From NCBI GenBank assembly GCA_964479535.1, contig CAYZMM010000028.1:9237-73236 (forward strand): 64,000 bases of DNA. Direction: 5' to 3'. This document shows positions 7,933-14,493 of this stretch, piece by piece (the first letter of the stretch is position 1; each line of letters begins with the position of its first letter). Below the pieces are notes generated by a model. The model saw nothing but the letters and a program-made list of their open reading frames with translations, was not told the DNA's origin and did no database searches. Source of the stretch: S015-6 sp964479535. GTDB taxonomy: Bacteria > Desulfobacterota > DSWW01. The position numbers and the translations under genes are program-made.

Positions 7933-8928
7933 CTAGACGGTCTCCCCCAGTGCCATACGGCACAGGTCGGACACGGCGTGCCGCGGCATCTCGTAGGCTT
8001 CACAGACCCGCCGCAGGGTCTGGTTGCACATGGGGCAGAGGAAGGAGAGGGTCTGGGCGCCGTGGCTGCGCGCATCGTCCAGGTTCATCCTGCCGATCTT
8101 CATGGACTGCTCCTTGTCCCCCCGCGAAAGAAGGGGTCCCCCGCAACAGAGTGAATGCCTGCGGTCGTAGGCCCGATCCACACGGACGACCCCGATCCGG
8201 TCGCAGATCTCATCCAGGAGCGGGTCCTTGTCCCGGCTGTATCGGGAGGCACAGGGCGCCTGGTGGGCCACCTTGAGGTCGAGCTTCGTGATCTCCTTTT
8301 CGTGGGCCTTCAGGTAGTCGAGCAGGTACTCGTAGAGATGCACCGGACGGAAGGGCACGTGAATCCCGTAATCCGGGGCCTTTCCCATCAGCATGGCGTA
8401 GCAGTCCTCGTGAAAGCAGACGATCTCTTCCGCCCCTGTGGCCGCCAGGTTGTCCACGAACCGCTGTGCCCCTTCTCGTATGGGCCGCTCCTGCCCGATG
8501 TGGAGGTAACCGATGTTGCAGAAGTAGTCCCCGCCCTTGATCACCGTCAGCCCCTCGAAGATCCTTCCCTGGAAGATATTCGTGCTCAGGGGCTCCATCA
8601 TGCAGAGGGAGATCGCGGGCCTGCCCGGCTCCCCCGGCACGACCGAAGACGGGGCCGACGCGGCCATTTCGAACATGGCGGGGGCCTTCGGGAGGATGGG
8701 CAGGCACCGGGTCTCATCCTGTCTCTGCAGGATCAGATCCCAGGGGTTGGCGCCCCTGTCACAGTATTCGTTGCATCCGCAGCAGGTAACGCAGGCCGTC
8801 AGAATCTCCGATTCGCCCGTATCGATGAGGCTCGAGATCTCCTGGACCGCCTTGTCACGATCCCAGTCCACATAAAGACACTCGACCAGGCAATCCCCAC
8901 AGCGATCACAGTTCTCCGGTTTCCACAT
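7933..8928 (-). CDS. CCG-domain iron-sulfur protein (HdrD/HmcF/DsrK-like)
   Basis: Cytoplasmic protein of 331 residues. It begins with a ferredoxin-type cluster (CDRCGDCLVEC) and a second cysteine group (CVTCCGCNEYC). One complete CCG domain follows (APCASRY, then SLCCGG, then FLCPMC), plus an incomplete CCG-like half (CFHEDCYAML). Such proteins carry the cubane used by heterodisulfide reductases and by HmcF/DsrK/TmcB in sulfate-reducer redox complexes. I chose the MWKPENCDRC start, which follows a GGAGGA site. It is the first gene of the redox module on this strand, separated from the rest by 240 bp. Confidence 0.85.
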   Translation of the reverse strand: MWKPENCDRCGDCLVECLYVDWDRDKAVQEISSLIDTGESEILTACVTCCGCNEYCDRGANPWDLILQRQDETRCLPILPKAPAMFEMAASAPSSVVPGEPGRPAISLCMMEPLSTNIFQGRIFEGLTVIKGGDYFCNIGYLHIGQERPIREGAQRFVDNLAATGAEEIVCFHEDCYAMLMGKAPDYGIHVPFRPVHLYEYLLDYLKAHEKEITKLDLKVAHQAPCASRYSRDKDPLLDEICDRIGVVRVDRAYDRRHSLCCGGPLLSRGDKEQSMKIGRMNLDDARSHGAQTLSFLCPMCNQTLRRVCEAYEMPRHAVSDLCRMALGETV

Positions 8929-8948
8929 TGCGAGTCCTCCTTCCGCGT

Positions 8949-9407
8949 TTATCGATACACGTCCACCTTGACCCTTCTTCTCCCCCACTCCAGGGCTTTC
9001 CTGTGGGAGGAGAAGAACAGATCCAGGCGATTTCCCTTGATCGCGGATCCCGTGTCATGCACCTCGCCCCATCCGTAACCGGGAATATGCATGATCGTGC
9101 CGAAAGGGTATCGACGGATATCCGCTGCGACCGTGCCTCTTCTCGCCTTGCTCCCATCCGCCGTGACTCCCACCTGCTTCCTCTCCCCCCTCTGCGGCCC
9201 GCTCGCATAGACCGGGGGGCCGAGGCAGCATCCGTACTTTCTCTTCCATCCACAACACTTCTTGCATGCACAGTAGGCGGTCGTCTCCATCAGGACAACC
9301 TCTTTGCGCTTGGCGAAGGTCTTCAGAGAATAGCAGCCCTGCAGGGCAAACAGGGCCAGAAACACTGTGATCAGGAACCGTTTGCCCTGGACGCCCGAGG
9401 GATTCAT
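8949..9407 (-). CDS. 3D-domain lipoprotein (MltA-like double-psi barrel)
   Basis: Protein of 152 residues with a lipoprotein signal ending at LFALQGC. The mature part carries the 3D domain of peptidoglycan-active proteins: a TAYCACKKCCG cysteine motif, then AADIRRYPFGT, IPGYGWGEVHDTGSAIKG and NRLDLFF, which supply the three conserved aspartates. It is probably an envelope-anchored lytic enzyme or glycan-binding protein. The ATG overlaps the stop of the upstream fxsA (ATGA). This supports the chosen start and shows translational coupling. Confidence 0.85.
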   Translation of the reverse strand: MNPSGVQGKRFLITVFLALFALQGCYSLKTFAKRKEVVLMETTAYCACKKCCGWKRKYGCCLGPPVYASGPQRGERKQVGVTADGSKARRGTVAADIRRYPFGTIMHIPGYGWGEVHDTGSAIKGNRLDLFFSSHRKALEWGRRRVKVDVYR

Positions 9408-9817
9408 GGCTCTCGCTCGTCCGGGTCTATGGTGATCACCGTCGTATGGGAAGCGGAGAATCTGCTTTCCATACGCTCTTTGACCCATTTACGGAAGGCC
9501 GCGCGGGTAGCCGGGATGAGCATCAGAAATCCAAGCAGGTCCGTTAGGACGCCTGGTGTGATCAGCACGAAGCCGGCGACCAGAATCAGCATTGCATCGA
9601 TGAGGGGGTCCCCGGGGATTTCTCCCCGTGCGGTGAGCAGACGGATCTTTTCCAGCGTCCGGAGTCCCTCCAGCTGGGCAAGATAAGCTCCGAGCACGCC
9701 CGTAACGACAACGAGGAGGATCGTGTTGACGGCACCGATGATCGATCCGATTTTGAGCAGAAGATACAACTCGACCAGGGGAATCAAGGTGAACAGCAGA
9801 AAGAGGCGGAGAAACAT
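9404..9817 (-). CDS. fxsA: FxsA family inner-membrane protein
   Basis: Protein of 137 residues with the FxsA pattern: N-terminal helix pair (FLRLFLLFTLIPLVELYLLL), the glycine-rich VVVTGVLGAYLA, a charged loop, then LVAGFVLITPGVLTDLLGFL. Escherichia FxsA is a small membrane protein whose overproduction relieves phage T7 exclusion by F; its normal role is not well known. I set the start at MFLRLF, where the first helix begins. It is coupled by a 4-bp overlap to the 3D-domain lipoprotein. Confidence 0.88.
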   Translation of the reverse strand: MFLRLFLLFTLIPLVELYLLLKIGSIIGAVNTILLVVVTGVLGAYLAQLEGLRTLEKIRLLTARGEIPGDPLIDAMLILVAGFVLITPGVLTDLLGFLMLIPATRAAFRKWVKERMESRFSASHTTVITIDPDEREP

Positions 9818-9955
9818 CTGGATCTGTCTTCCCTCCGTGCCGGGAAACATGGGGGCTGAGTGCCGTCCGGTGCATCGTCCCGGCCTGAAACCACCGAAGG
9901 CCTCTTTCCAGCTTACCATGAAAGCCGGAAGTGAATCCAACCGGAGACCTGCACA

Positions 9956-9983
9956 TTGACTTCGGTGAGGATTGTCCTATAAT
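9956..9983 (+). promoter_or_regulatory. Promoter of tRNA-Ala
   Basis: TTGACT at 9956-9961, a 16-bp spacer, and a perfect TATAAT at 9978-9983. The tRNA begins at 10000, so the predicted start lies only a few bases before mature position 1. Confidence 0.75.
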
Positions 9984-9999
9984 GATCGGTTGACCGTGC

Positions 10000-10075
10000 G
10001 GGGCTGTAGCTCAGTTGGGAGAGCGCGTGAATGGCATTCACGAGGTCAGGGGTTCGACTCCCCTCAGCTCCACCA
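10000..10075 (+). tRNA. tRNA-Ala (anticodon GGC)
   Basis: Seventy-six bases fold into a full cloverleaf with encoded CCA. The acceptor stem GGGGCTG pairs with CAGCTCC and includes the G3-U70 pair that identifies alanine tRNAs. T8 and A9 are in place, the D arm is GCTC/GAGC, the anticodon stem is CGTGA/TCACG with loop ATGGCAT (GGC), and the T arm is AGGGG/CCCCT around TTCGACT. Confidence 0.97.
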
Positions 10076-10081
10076 GAGTGA

Positions 10082-10110
10082 AAAGGGGCCCAGAGATTTC
10101 GGGCCCCTTT
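10082..10110 (+). terminator. Intrinsic terminator of tRNA-Ala
   Basis: Perfect 10-bp stem AAAGGGGCCC / GGGCCCCTTT around a 9-base loop, followed by TCTT-type pyrimidines, 6 bp after the tRNA. Confidence 0.8.
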
Positions 10111-10214
10111 CTTCTCGGAGCCTGCCTGCGGTCATCCCTTGCGACCATCGTGCCCGGACACAGGTCCGAAGGGACCCGCGATACGGCTGCGCCGCCTCAA
10201 GCAGCGATGCGCCT

Positions 10215-11231
10215 TCAGGTGTCTTCGACGATTCCGTCTCGAAGCGCGTAGGAGGTGGGTACGGGGATCGGGCCCGACTTTCGGGTGGTGGGATTGTACA
10301 TATGGCGGTAGGACACGTTTCGTCTCATCTTGGACCACATCCATTCCCAGCCACGCTCGAAATACGGACACTCGTCGTTGAAACAGATGTAAAGATAATC
10401 CGCCTCGTACCAGTAGTCGATCTCATAGACCGAATGGGGCACCTCGTACTTCTTGAGCCTGTCCCCGCAATAGGGGCACTGGAATGGATCGTTGGGTGCT
10501 TCATGGGGTCTCCCCAGCCTCCCGCTCAGCAGCTCAGCCCGACCCATGCTTGACCGGCTCTTCGCGTGAGCAATCCAGACGTGTGCCTGGTCTTTCACGG
10601 GTCGCTGCTTCCTGCTCGCTTCAGACCGGTACCTCTTTCTCGTACCGTAAGCCGTGACCGGGCCGAAGGACTTTCCCTTTTCAAAGCTCGAGACCACGGT
10701 GGAGAGCCGCTCCTGGTCCTCCATCGCGCTCCACCTTGAAGGGCAGTGCGCATCGTCTGTCATCGGAGAATACACAACCAGGAAGACGGCGCCGGGCTTC
10801 AGCACCCTGGAGACCTCCTCGAAGACCTCATCGGGCGCCTTGAGTGTTTCCACCCCGAAAAAGATGGCGGCCCCGTCGAAGAAGTCGCTGCGAAAGGGCA
10901 GCGCGGGCTCTGCGTTCAGGTCTGCAAGGACTCGATGGCTCAGCCCATCGTTCTGCATCAACTCGTCGGCACGGCCCCCCACCCCGGTGACGGTCCGTGA
11001 GCCGTTTCCATCCGGCATCAGATTCGCCGGGCCGGGCAGCAACTCCAGGACATGCCCGTTTCCTTCGGGCAGCAGTTCCTCGCAGGCCAGGTTGATCATC
11101 GAGGTGGCTGCAGGGTGAAGCAGTTTCTCCAGCAGCTGCTTCTTTCGAATCCCTCTTCCAGCGGTCTCCGCGTAAAGTTGTGTCATCTCCTGCTCTCGAT
11201 CGTCGGGTGGAATGGTTCTCTCTCGCGGCAT
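10215..11231 (-). CDS. SAM-dependent methyltransferase fused to Ogr/Delta-like zinc finger
   Basis: Protein of 338 residues. The middle is a class I methyltransferase: a glycine-containing motif I region (VLELLPGPANLMP), an acidic ADLNAEPALPF step, and the classical VSRVLKPGAVFLVVYSP. The last 90 residues carry CPYCGDRL and, about 27 residues later, CFNDEC, an Ogr/Delta-type zinc-ribbon arrangement with many aromatics (YWYEADYLYICF). I infer that a nucleic acid or protein substrate is recognised by the zinc finger. I chose the MPRERTIPP start as the first plausible ATG; the ribosome-binding site is weak. It stands alone after the tRNA. Confidence 0.7.
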   Translation of the reverse strand: MPRERTIPPDDREQEMTQLYAETAGRGIRKKQLLEKLLHPAATSMINLACEELLPEGNGHVLELLPGPANLMPDGNGSRTVTGVGGRADELMQNDGLSHRVLADLNAEPALPFRSDFFDGAAIFFGVETLKAPDEVFEEVSRVLKPGAVFLVVYSPMTDDAHCPSRWSAMEDQERLSTVVSSFEKGKSFGPVTAYGTRKRYRSEASRKQRPVKDQAHVWIAHAKSRSSMGRAELLSGRLGRPHEAPNDPFQCPYCGDRLKKYEVPHSVYEIDYWYEADYLYICFNDECPYFERGWEWMWSKMRRNVSYRHMYNPTTRKSGPIPVPTSYALRDGIVEDT

Positions 11232-11286
11232 GTTTCTAGTTCGATGAAGCGCCAATTGAGGAGGATTCGAGAGACACGGTGAGTTG

Positions 11287-11314
11287 AGGACAAAGGTCAA
11301 AGGACAAAGGTCAA
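11287..11314 (+). repeat. Short 14-bp tandem duplication
   Basis: AGGACAAAGGTCAA occurs twice head to tail (11287-11300 and 11301-11314), at the left edge of the repeat-rich, gene-poor region 11232-11898. Confidence 0.9.
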
Positions 11315-11330
11315 AGGCTCATGGGCCCTG

Positions 11331-11590
11331 GGCATCGCGTGGGAGGCCCTGTCCTGGCCCGGCTTTCGCAGGGCGGCTCGTGGAGGCTTCCCGAGTCCCC
11401 GGGTGCATCTGCGACGCCTCCTATTCATCGCGCCCNNNNNNNNNNNNNNNNNNNNNNNNNNNNNNNNNNNNNNNNNNNNNNNNNNNNNNNNNNNNNNNNN
11501 NNNNNNNNNNNNNNNNNNNNNNNNNNNNNNNNNNNACGTTCCGACGTGTGGGACGAGGGACTACGTCGCCGGAACATGGAGCCCAAGAAA
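11331..11590. repeat. Dispersed repeat, copy A (interrupted by assembly gap)
   Basis: Bases 11331-11435 match 11624-11729 almost exactly (one extra G in the second copy), and bases 11536-11590 match 11730-11784. The 100-N gap lies between the two halves. Copy A carries the left 27-bp arm (11341-11367) but diverges right after the GAAA at 11587-11590, so it lacks the rest of the right arm. Confidence 0.9.
11436..11535. other. Assembly gap of exactly 100 N
   Basis: The uniform length is typical of a scaffold placeholder. In copy B the bases flanking this gap are directly adjacent (CGCGCCC joined to ACGTTCCG), so true missing sequence may be zero or one or more repeat units. Confidence 0.95.
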
Positions 11591-11633
11591 CACCGTGCGC
11601 CGTCGGCTGCAGCAGGGGTGAGGGGCATCGCGT

Positions 11634-11807
11634 GGGAGGCCCTGTCCTGGCCCGGCTTTCGCAGGGCGACTCGTGGAGGCTTCCCGAGTCCCCGGGGTGC
11701 ATCTGCGACGCCTCCTATTCATCGCGCCCACGTTCCGACGTGTGGGACGAGGGACTACGTCGCCGGAACATGGAGCCCAAGAAAGCCGGGACAGGACAGG
11801 GCCTCCC
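11634..11807. repeat. 174-bp element bounded by 27-bp inverted repeats (copy B)
   Basis: The arm at 11634-11660 (begins GGGAGGCCCTGTCCTG) and the arm at 11781-11807 are reverse complements over 27 bp with one mismatch. Inside, GTTCCG (about 11732) and CGGAAC (about 11763) form a second nested inverted repeat. There is no open reading frame with coding character. The structure could be a MITE-like element, a structured RNA or a large transcriptional hairpin. Bases 11624-11633 just outside the left arm are also shared with copy A. Confidence 0.85.
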
Positions 11808-11848
11808 AAAAAGAAAGGGCTCCCCTTTCGTCGATAAGGGAGCCCCTT
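11808..11848 (-). terminator. Intrinsic terminator of the histone H1-like gene
   Basis: On the minus strand, GGGGCTCCCTT and AAGGGGAGCCC pair around a short loop (plus-strand 11817-11848). They are followed by TTTCTTTTT (11808-11816). It lies 50 bp after the stop of the lysine-rich gene. Confidence 0.75.
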
Positions 11849-11898
11849 CTCTGCGTCCCGCTTCTTCCGTGACGGAGGCAGGACCGGCTGAAGTCCTG

Positions 11899-12220
11899 CT
11901 ATTTCTTCTTCTTCGCCACCTTCTTCTTGGTTGCCTTCTTCTTCGCTANNNNNNNNNNNNNNNNNNNNNNNNNNNNNNNNNNNNNNNNNNNNNNNNNNNN
12001 NNNNNNNNNNNNNNNNNNNNNNNNNNNNNNNNNNNNNNNNNNNNNNNNCCTTCTTCTTGGCCGTCTTCTTCTTCGCTGCTTTCTTCTTCGTGGCCTTCTT
12101 CTTGGTTGCCTTCTTCTTCGTTGCCTTCTTCTTCGCTACCTTCTTCTTGGCCGTCTTCTTCTTCGCTGCTTTCTTCTTCGTGGCCTTCTTCTTCACTGCC
12201 TTTTTCTTCTTCGTAGCCAT
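11899..12220 (-). CDS. Histone H1-like lysine/alanine-rich protein (interrupted by gap)
   Basis: The start MATKKKKAVKKK has a near-ideal AGGAGGAG site. The visible protein is almost entirely A/T/V-KKK repeats (ATKKKAAKKKTAKKK) and ends in AKKKATKKKVAKKKK. Such proteins (HctB/AlgP-like, histone H1-type tails) bind DNA or polyphosphate non-specifically and can compact nucleoids. A 90-nt unit is repeated (12049 onward and 12139 onward). The 100-N gap at 11949-12048 lies inside it. With the gap length ignored, the flanks sum to 222 nt and stay in frame, giving 73 residues. True length is unknown, and such repeats often vary between strains. Confidence 0.8.
11949..12048. other. Assembly gap of exactly 100 N inside the lysine-rich repeat
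   Basis: Joining the flanks directly gives TTCGCTACCTTCTTCTTGG, which already occurs intact about 90 bp to the right (around 12134). The gap therefore marks a collapsed tandem repeat rather than a defined 100-bp hole. Confidence 0.95.
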
Positions 12221-12711
12221 GAGGCTCCTCCTGTACTTCTGGGCTTTCCTGAATTCGTTTTTCTGGTTTTTATTACCCCGCCACTTTATAACTTTATATT
12301 TAGAACCCAAAACACGGGTGGTTACTGTATTTTGAGCTTGCGGTACTTTAACCACACCAGATATTGTATGTCAAGAAAAAAAATAGACATTTTGCAAAAA
12401 AGATGTAGCCTTTTTCGTCCCTTTCAAAATCTTGTTTCCTCTCTCTTCGGCATGGAAGAAGAACTCCGTTAGTCTTTTTCGGGAGATCTTCGTGCCGCAA
12501 TCGCCGCTTCGGTTCAAAACGGATGCCTGACTGCACATAACGATTTTGCACGCGGCCTGTCCGCAAAGCCGCGCTGCAAGCGGCCCCGAGGGGATTGGCC
12601 CTTTTGGGAGAAGGTCTGAGCCAGCGTGCCCTGAAAGATCCTGCAGAGGAACCACGAAGTTGCCTGACGCAGGAGGATCGCACGTCGAGGCGCGAAGGAA
12701 ATGGAAGGCGA
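12221..12711. other. Intergenic region; candidate promoter only
   Basis: AT-rich between about 12250 and 12430 and then GC-rich. On the minus strand TTGACA (plus 12369-12374) is followed 17 bp later by TTAAAG (12346-12351), a possible promoter giving a leader of about 120 bases to the lysine-rich gene. Small open frames here show no protein-like character. I see no RNA gene. Confidence 0.4.
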
Positions 12712-13650
12712 TCAGCGTCTGAAGATACGGAAAGCTCGCCGCTGGTCGAGCCGGTTCAAGCCGCATCGTTTCGCGGTCTGCAGGGCTTCATCGTATTCGT
12801 CGCGGGCGATTCGCCTCGACAGCGATGGATGGGTTTGCACTCTGCCGCAGGGTCGGTACTGATCCATTACGTTGATGTAGGTCTTCTTCGAGAGATGCTC
12901 TGCGATCCACATGAATGTCGCTTCGGTTCCCGCAAGATCGTCCGGCATGACCAGGTGTCTAATCAGGAGCCCTCTCCGGGCCACGCCCTGCAAATCGAGG
13001 CACAGGTCCCCCACCTGACGATGCATCTCCAGGAGCGCTTCACGACAAACCCACGGATAGTCCGGAGCTCCGGCAAGCGACGCGGCGGCTGACTCGTCAC
13101 TGAATTTCACGTCGGGCATGTAGATGTCCACGATCCCCTCCAGCTGTCGAATCGTCTCCGAGAGGTCATAGCCTCCCGTGTTGTAAACGAGAGGAATGCG
13201 CAGGCCTCCTTCGACGGCCATGGGAAGGGCTTCCAGAATTTGAACAACCACATGGCTTGGGGAAACGAAGTTGATGTTGTGGCATCCCCGGTCCTGGAGA
13301 TTCAGCATGACGCGGGCCAATCCTTCCGGCTCGATTTCCTGGCCGACCCCTTCGTGGCTGATGTCGTAGTTCTGGCAGAAGCTGCAAAGGAGATTGCAAT
13401 GGGTGAAGAAGATGGTGCCGGATCCGCCCTGACCCACCAACGGATCCTCTTCTCCGAAATGCGGACCAAAGCTCGAGAAGACCGCCTTCCGCCCCGTCCT
13501 GCAGAAGCCCCTCTCATCTTCCAACCGGTTGACGCGGCACCCTCTCGGGCAGAGTTCGCAGGAGGCGAGGCGCTCGATCAGGCTTCTGAGCCGGCCCTCA
13601 TATTCTCCGGAGCGGAGAGTTGCCAAGTAACTTGGCTCCTTCATGGTCAT
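12712..13650 (-). CDS. PflX-like radical SAM protein
   Basis: Protein of 312 residues. The N-terminal cysteine-rich part (CELCPRGCRVNR, then GFC) is followed by the radical SAM cluster CNLLCSFC, which binds a [4Fe-4S] cluster and SAM. Later segments (LVYNTGGYD, YMPDVKFSD, LLIRHLVMPDDLAGT) match the pyruvate-formate-lyase-activating-like PflX family, whose substrate is not established. I chose the MTMKEP start; an ATG 6 bp further in is equally possible. It ends the three-gene minus-strand run after ppiD and gloB. Confidence 0.88.
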   Translation of the reverse strand: MTMKEPSYLATLRSGEYEGRLRSLIERLASCELCPRGCRVNRLEDERGFCRTGRKAVFSSFGPHFGEEDPLVGQGGSGTIFFTHCNLLCSFCQNYDISHEGVGQEIEPEGLARVMLNLQDRGCHNINFVSPSHVVVQILEALPMAVEGGLRIPLVYNTGGYDLSETIRQLEGIVDIYMPDVKFSDESAAASLAGAPDYPWVCREALLEMHRQVGDLCLDLQGVARRGLLIRHLVMPDDLAGTEATFMWIAEHLSKKTYINVMDQYRPCGRVQTHPSLSRRIARDEYDEALQTAKRCGLNRLDQRRAFRIFRR

Positions 13651-13673
13651 GCCCCCGGATGGCGGGCGGGCGT

Positions 13674-14450
13674 TCAGTATACATCCCGCATCGCCCGAAC
13701 AGCGGCGAAGACAGCGACCGGGTCCTTCGGCGTGTCCGGGGCCTTGGCCTGAACCGCCTGAACCACAGCCGGCTCCCTGCATCGCAGGAAGGTGTTCGTC
13801 TCCTTTTCCGTCTTCAACGACCCCGGAACGGTGGGAAGGCCCTGTTCACGGAGCCCCTTCGCTTCCTGGAGCTGTGCCTGCAGGGCGGCGTTCCCCGTCT
13901 CGATCGACATGCAGAAGTTCCGGTTGTGAACCGTGTATTCGTGGGCGGAAAAGACGCGGGTCTGCTCCGGAAGGGAAAGGATCCTGTCGTAGAGGGAATG
14001 GAACATCTGTTCCGGCGAGCCTTCGAACAGACGACCGCATCCTCCAAGGAAGAGCGTGTCGCCCGCCAGCAGTGCATCCGCGCAGACGTAGACCACGTGA
14101 CCCGAGGTGTGTCCGGGAACGTGAAGCACGCTGAAACGCAGTCCGCCCAGTTCCAATTCCTCCTCGTCTTCCAGCCCGCGGGTCGCCCCGGGGACACGGC
14201 TCATCTCACCCCGGAAGCAGTAGACCTCCGCAGGAGACCTGCCGCAGAGGGCCTCGATGCCGGCCACGTGGTCGAAGTGATGGTGGGTCGCCAGGACCGC
14301 CTCGAGTTCGTATCCCTTCCGCTCGAGGAAGGCCCAGACCCTTTCCCCATCACCGGGATCGACCACTACGGCGCGTTTCTGTCCCGGGAGTGTCAGTACA
14401 AAGCTGTAGTTGTCATCGAATACGGGCACGGTCTCTACGACTGGATTCAT
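13674..14450 (-). CDS. gloB: Hydroxyacylglutathione hydrolase (glyoxalase II)
   Basis: Metallo-beta-lactamase-fold hydrolase of 258 residues. The binuclear metal motif THHHFDH is present, along with HVPGHTSGH, AGDTLFLGGCGRLFEG and FSAHEYT. The C-terminal glyoxalase II domain shows TVPGSLKTEKETNTFLR, which contacts glutathione. The family completes methylglyoxal detoxification by hydrolysing lactoylglutathione; whether this anaerobe makes glutathione is not shown here. A strong GGAGGAGGAG site precedes MNPVVET. Confidence 0.93.
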   Translation of the reverse strand: MNPVVETVPVFDDNYSFVLTLPGQKRAVVVDPGDGERVWAFLERKGYELEAVLATHHHFDHVAGIEALCGRSPAEVYCFRGEMSRVPGATRGLEDEEELELGGLRFSVLHVPGHTSGHVVYVCADALLAGDTLFLGGCGRLFEGSPEQMFHSLYDRILSLPEQTRVFSAHEYTVHNRNFCMSIETGNAALQAQLQEAKGLREQGLPTVPGSLKTEKETNTFLRCREPAVVQAVQAKAPDTPKDPVAVFAAVRAMRDVY

Positions 14451-14493
14451 CGAACTCCTCCTCCGAAGGCCGGGCACACCGGCCGTAGACGCT

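Noticed and set aside
12049..12193. Repeats that could suggest a CRISPR array.
   Set aside because: The units are contiguous codon repeats of a lysine-rich protein without unique spacers; no cas genes are present.
11284..12355. Several open frames running through the N gaps.
   Set aside because: They depend on placeholder N bases and on repeat DNA; only the lysine-rich gene has a ribosome-binding site, a terminator and an in-frame join.
12371..12766. A 131-codon minus-strand frame before the PflX gene's 3' end.
   Set aside because: No ribosome-binding site or domain; it overlaps pflX and the AT-rich intergenic stretch with mixed composition.
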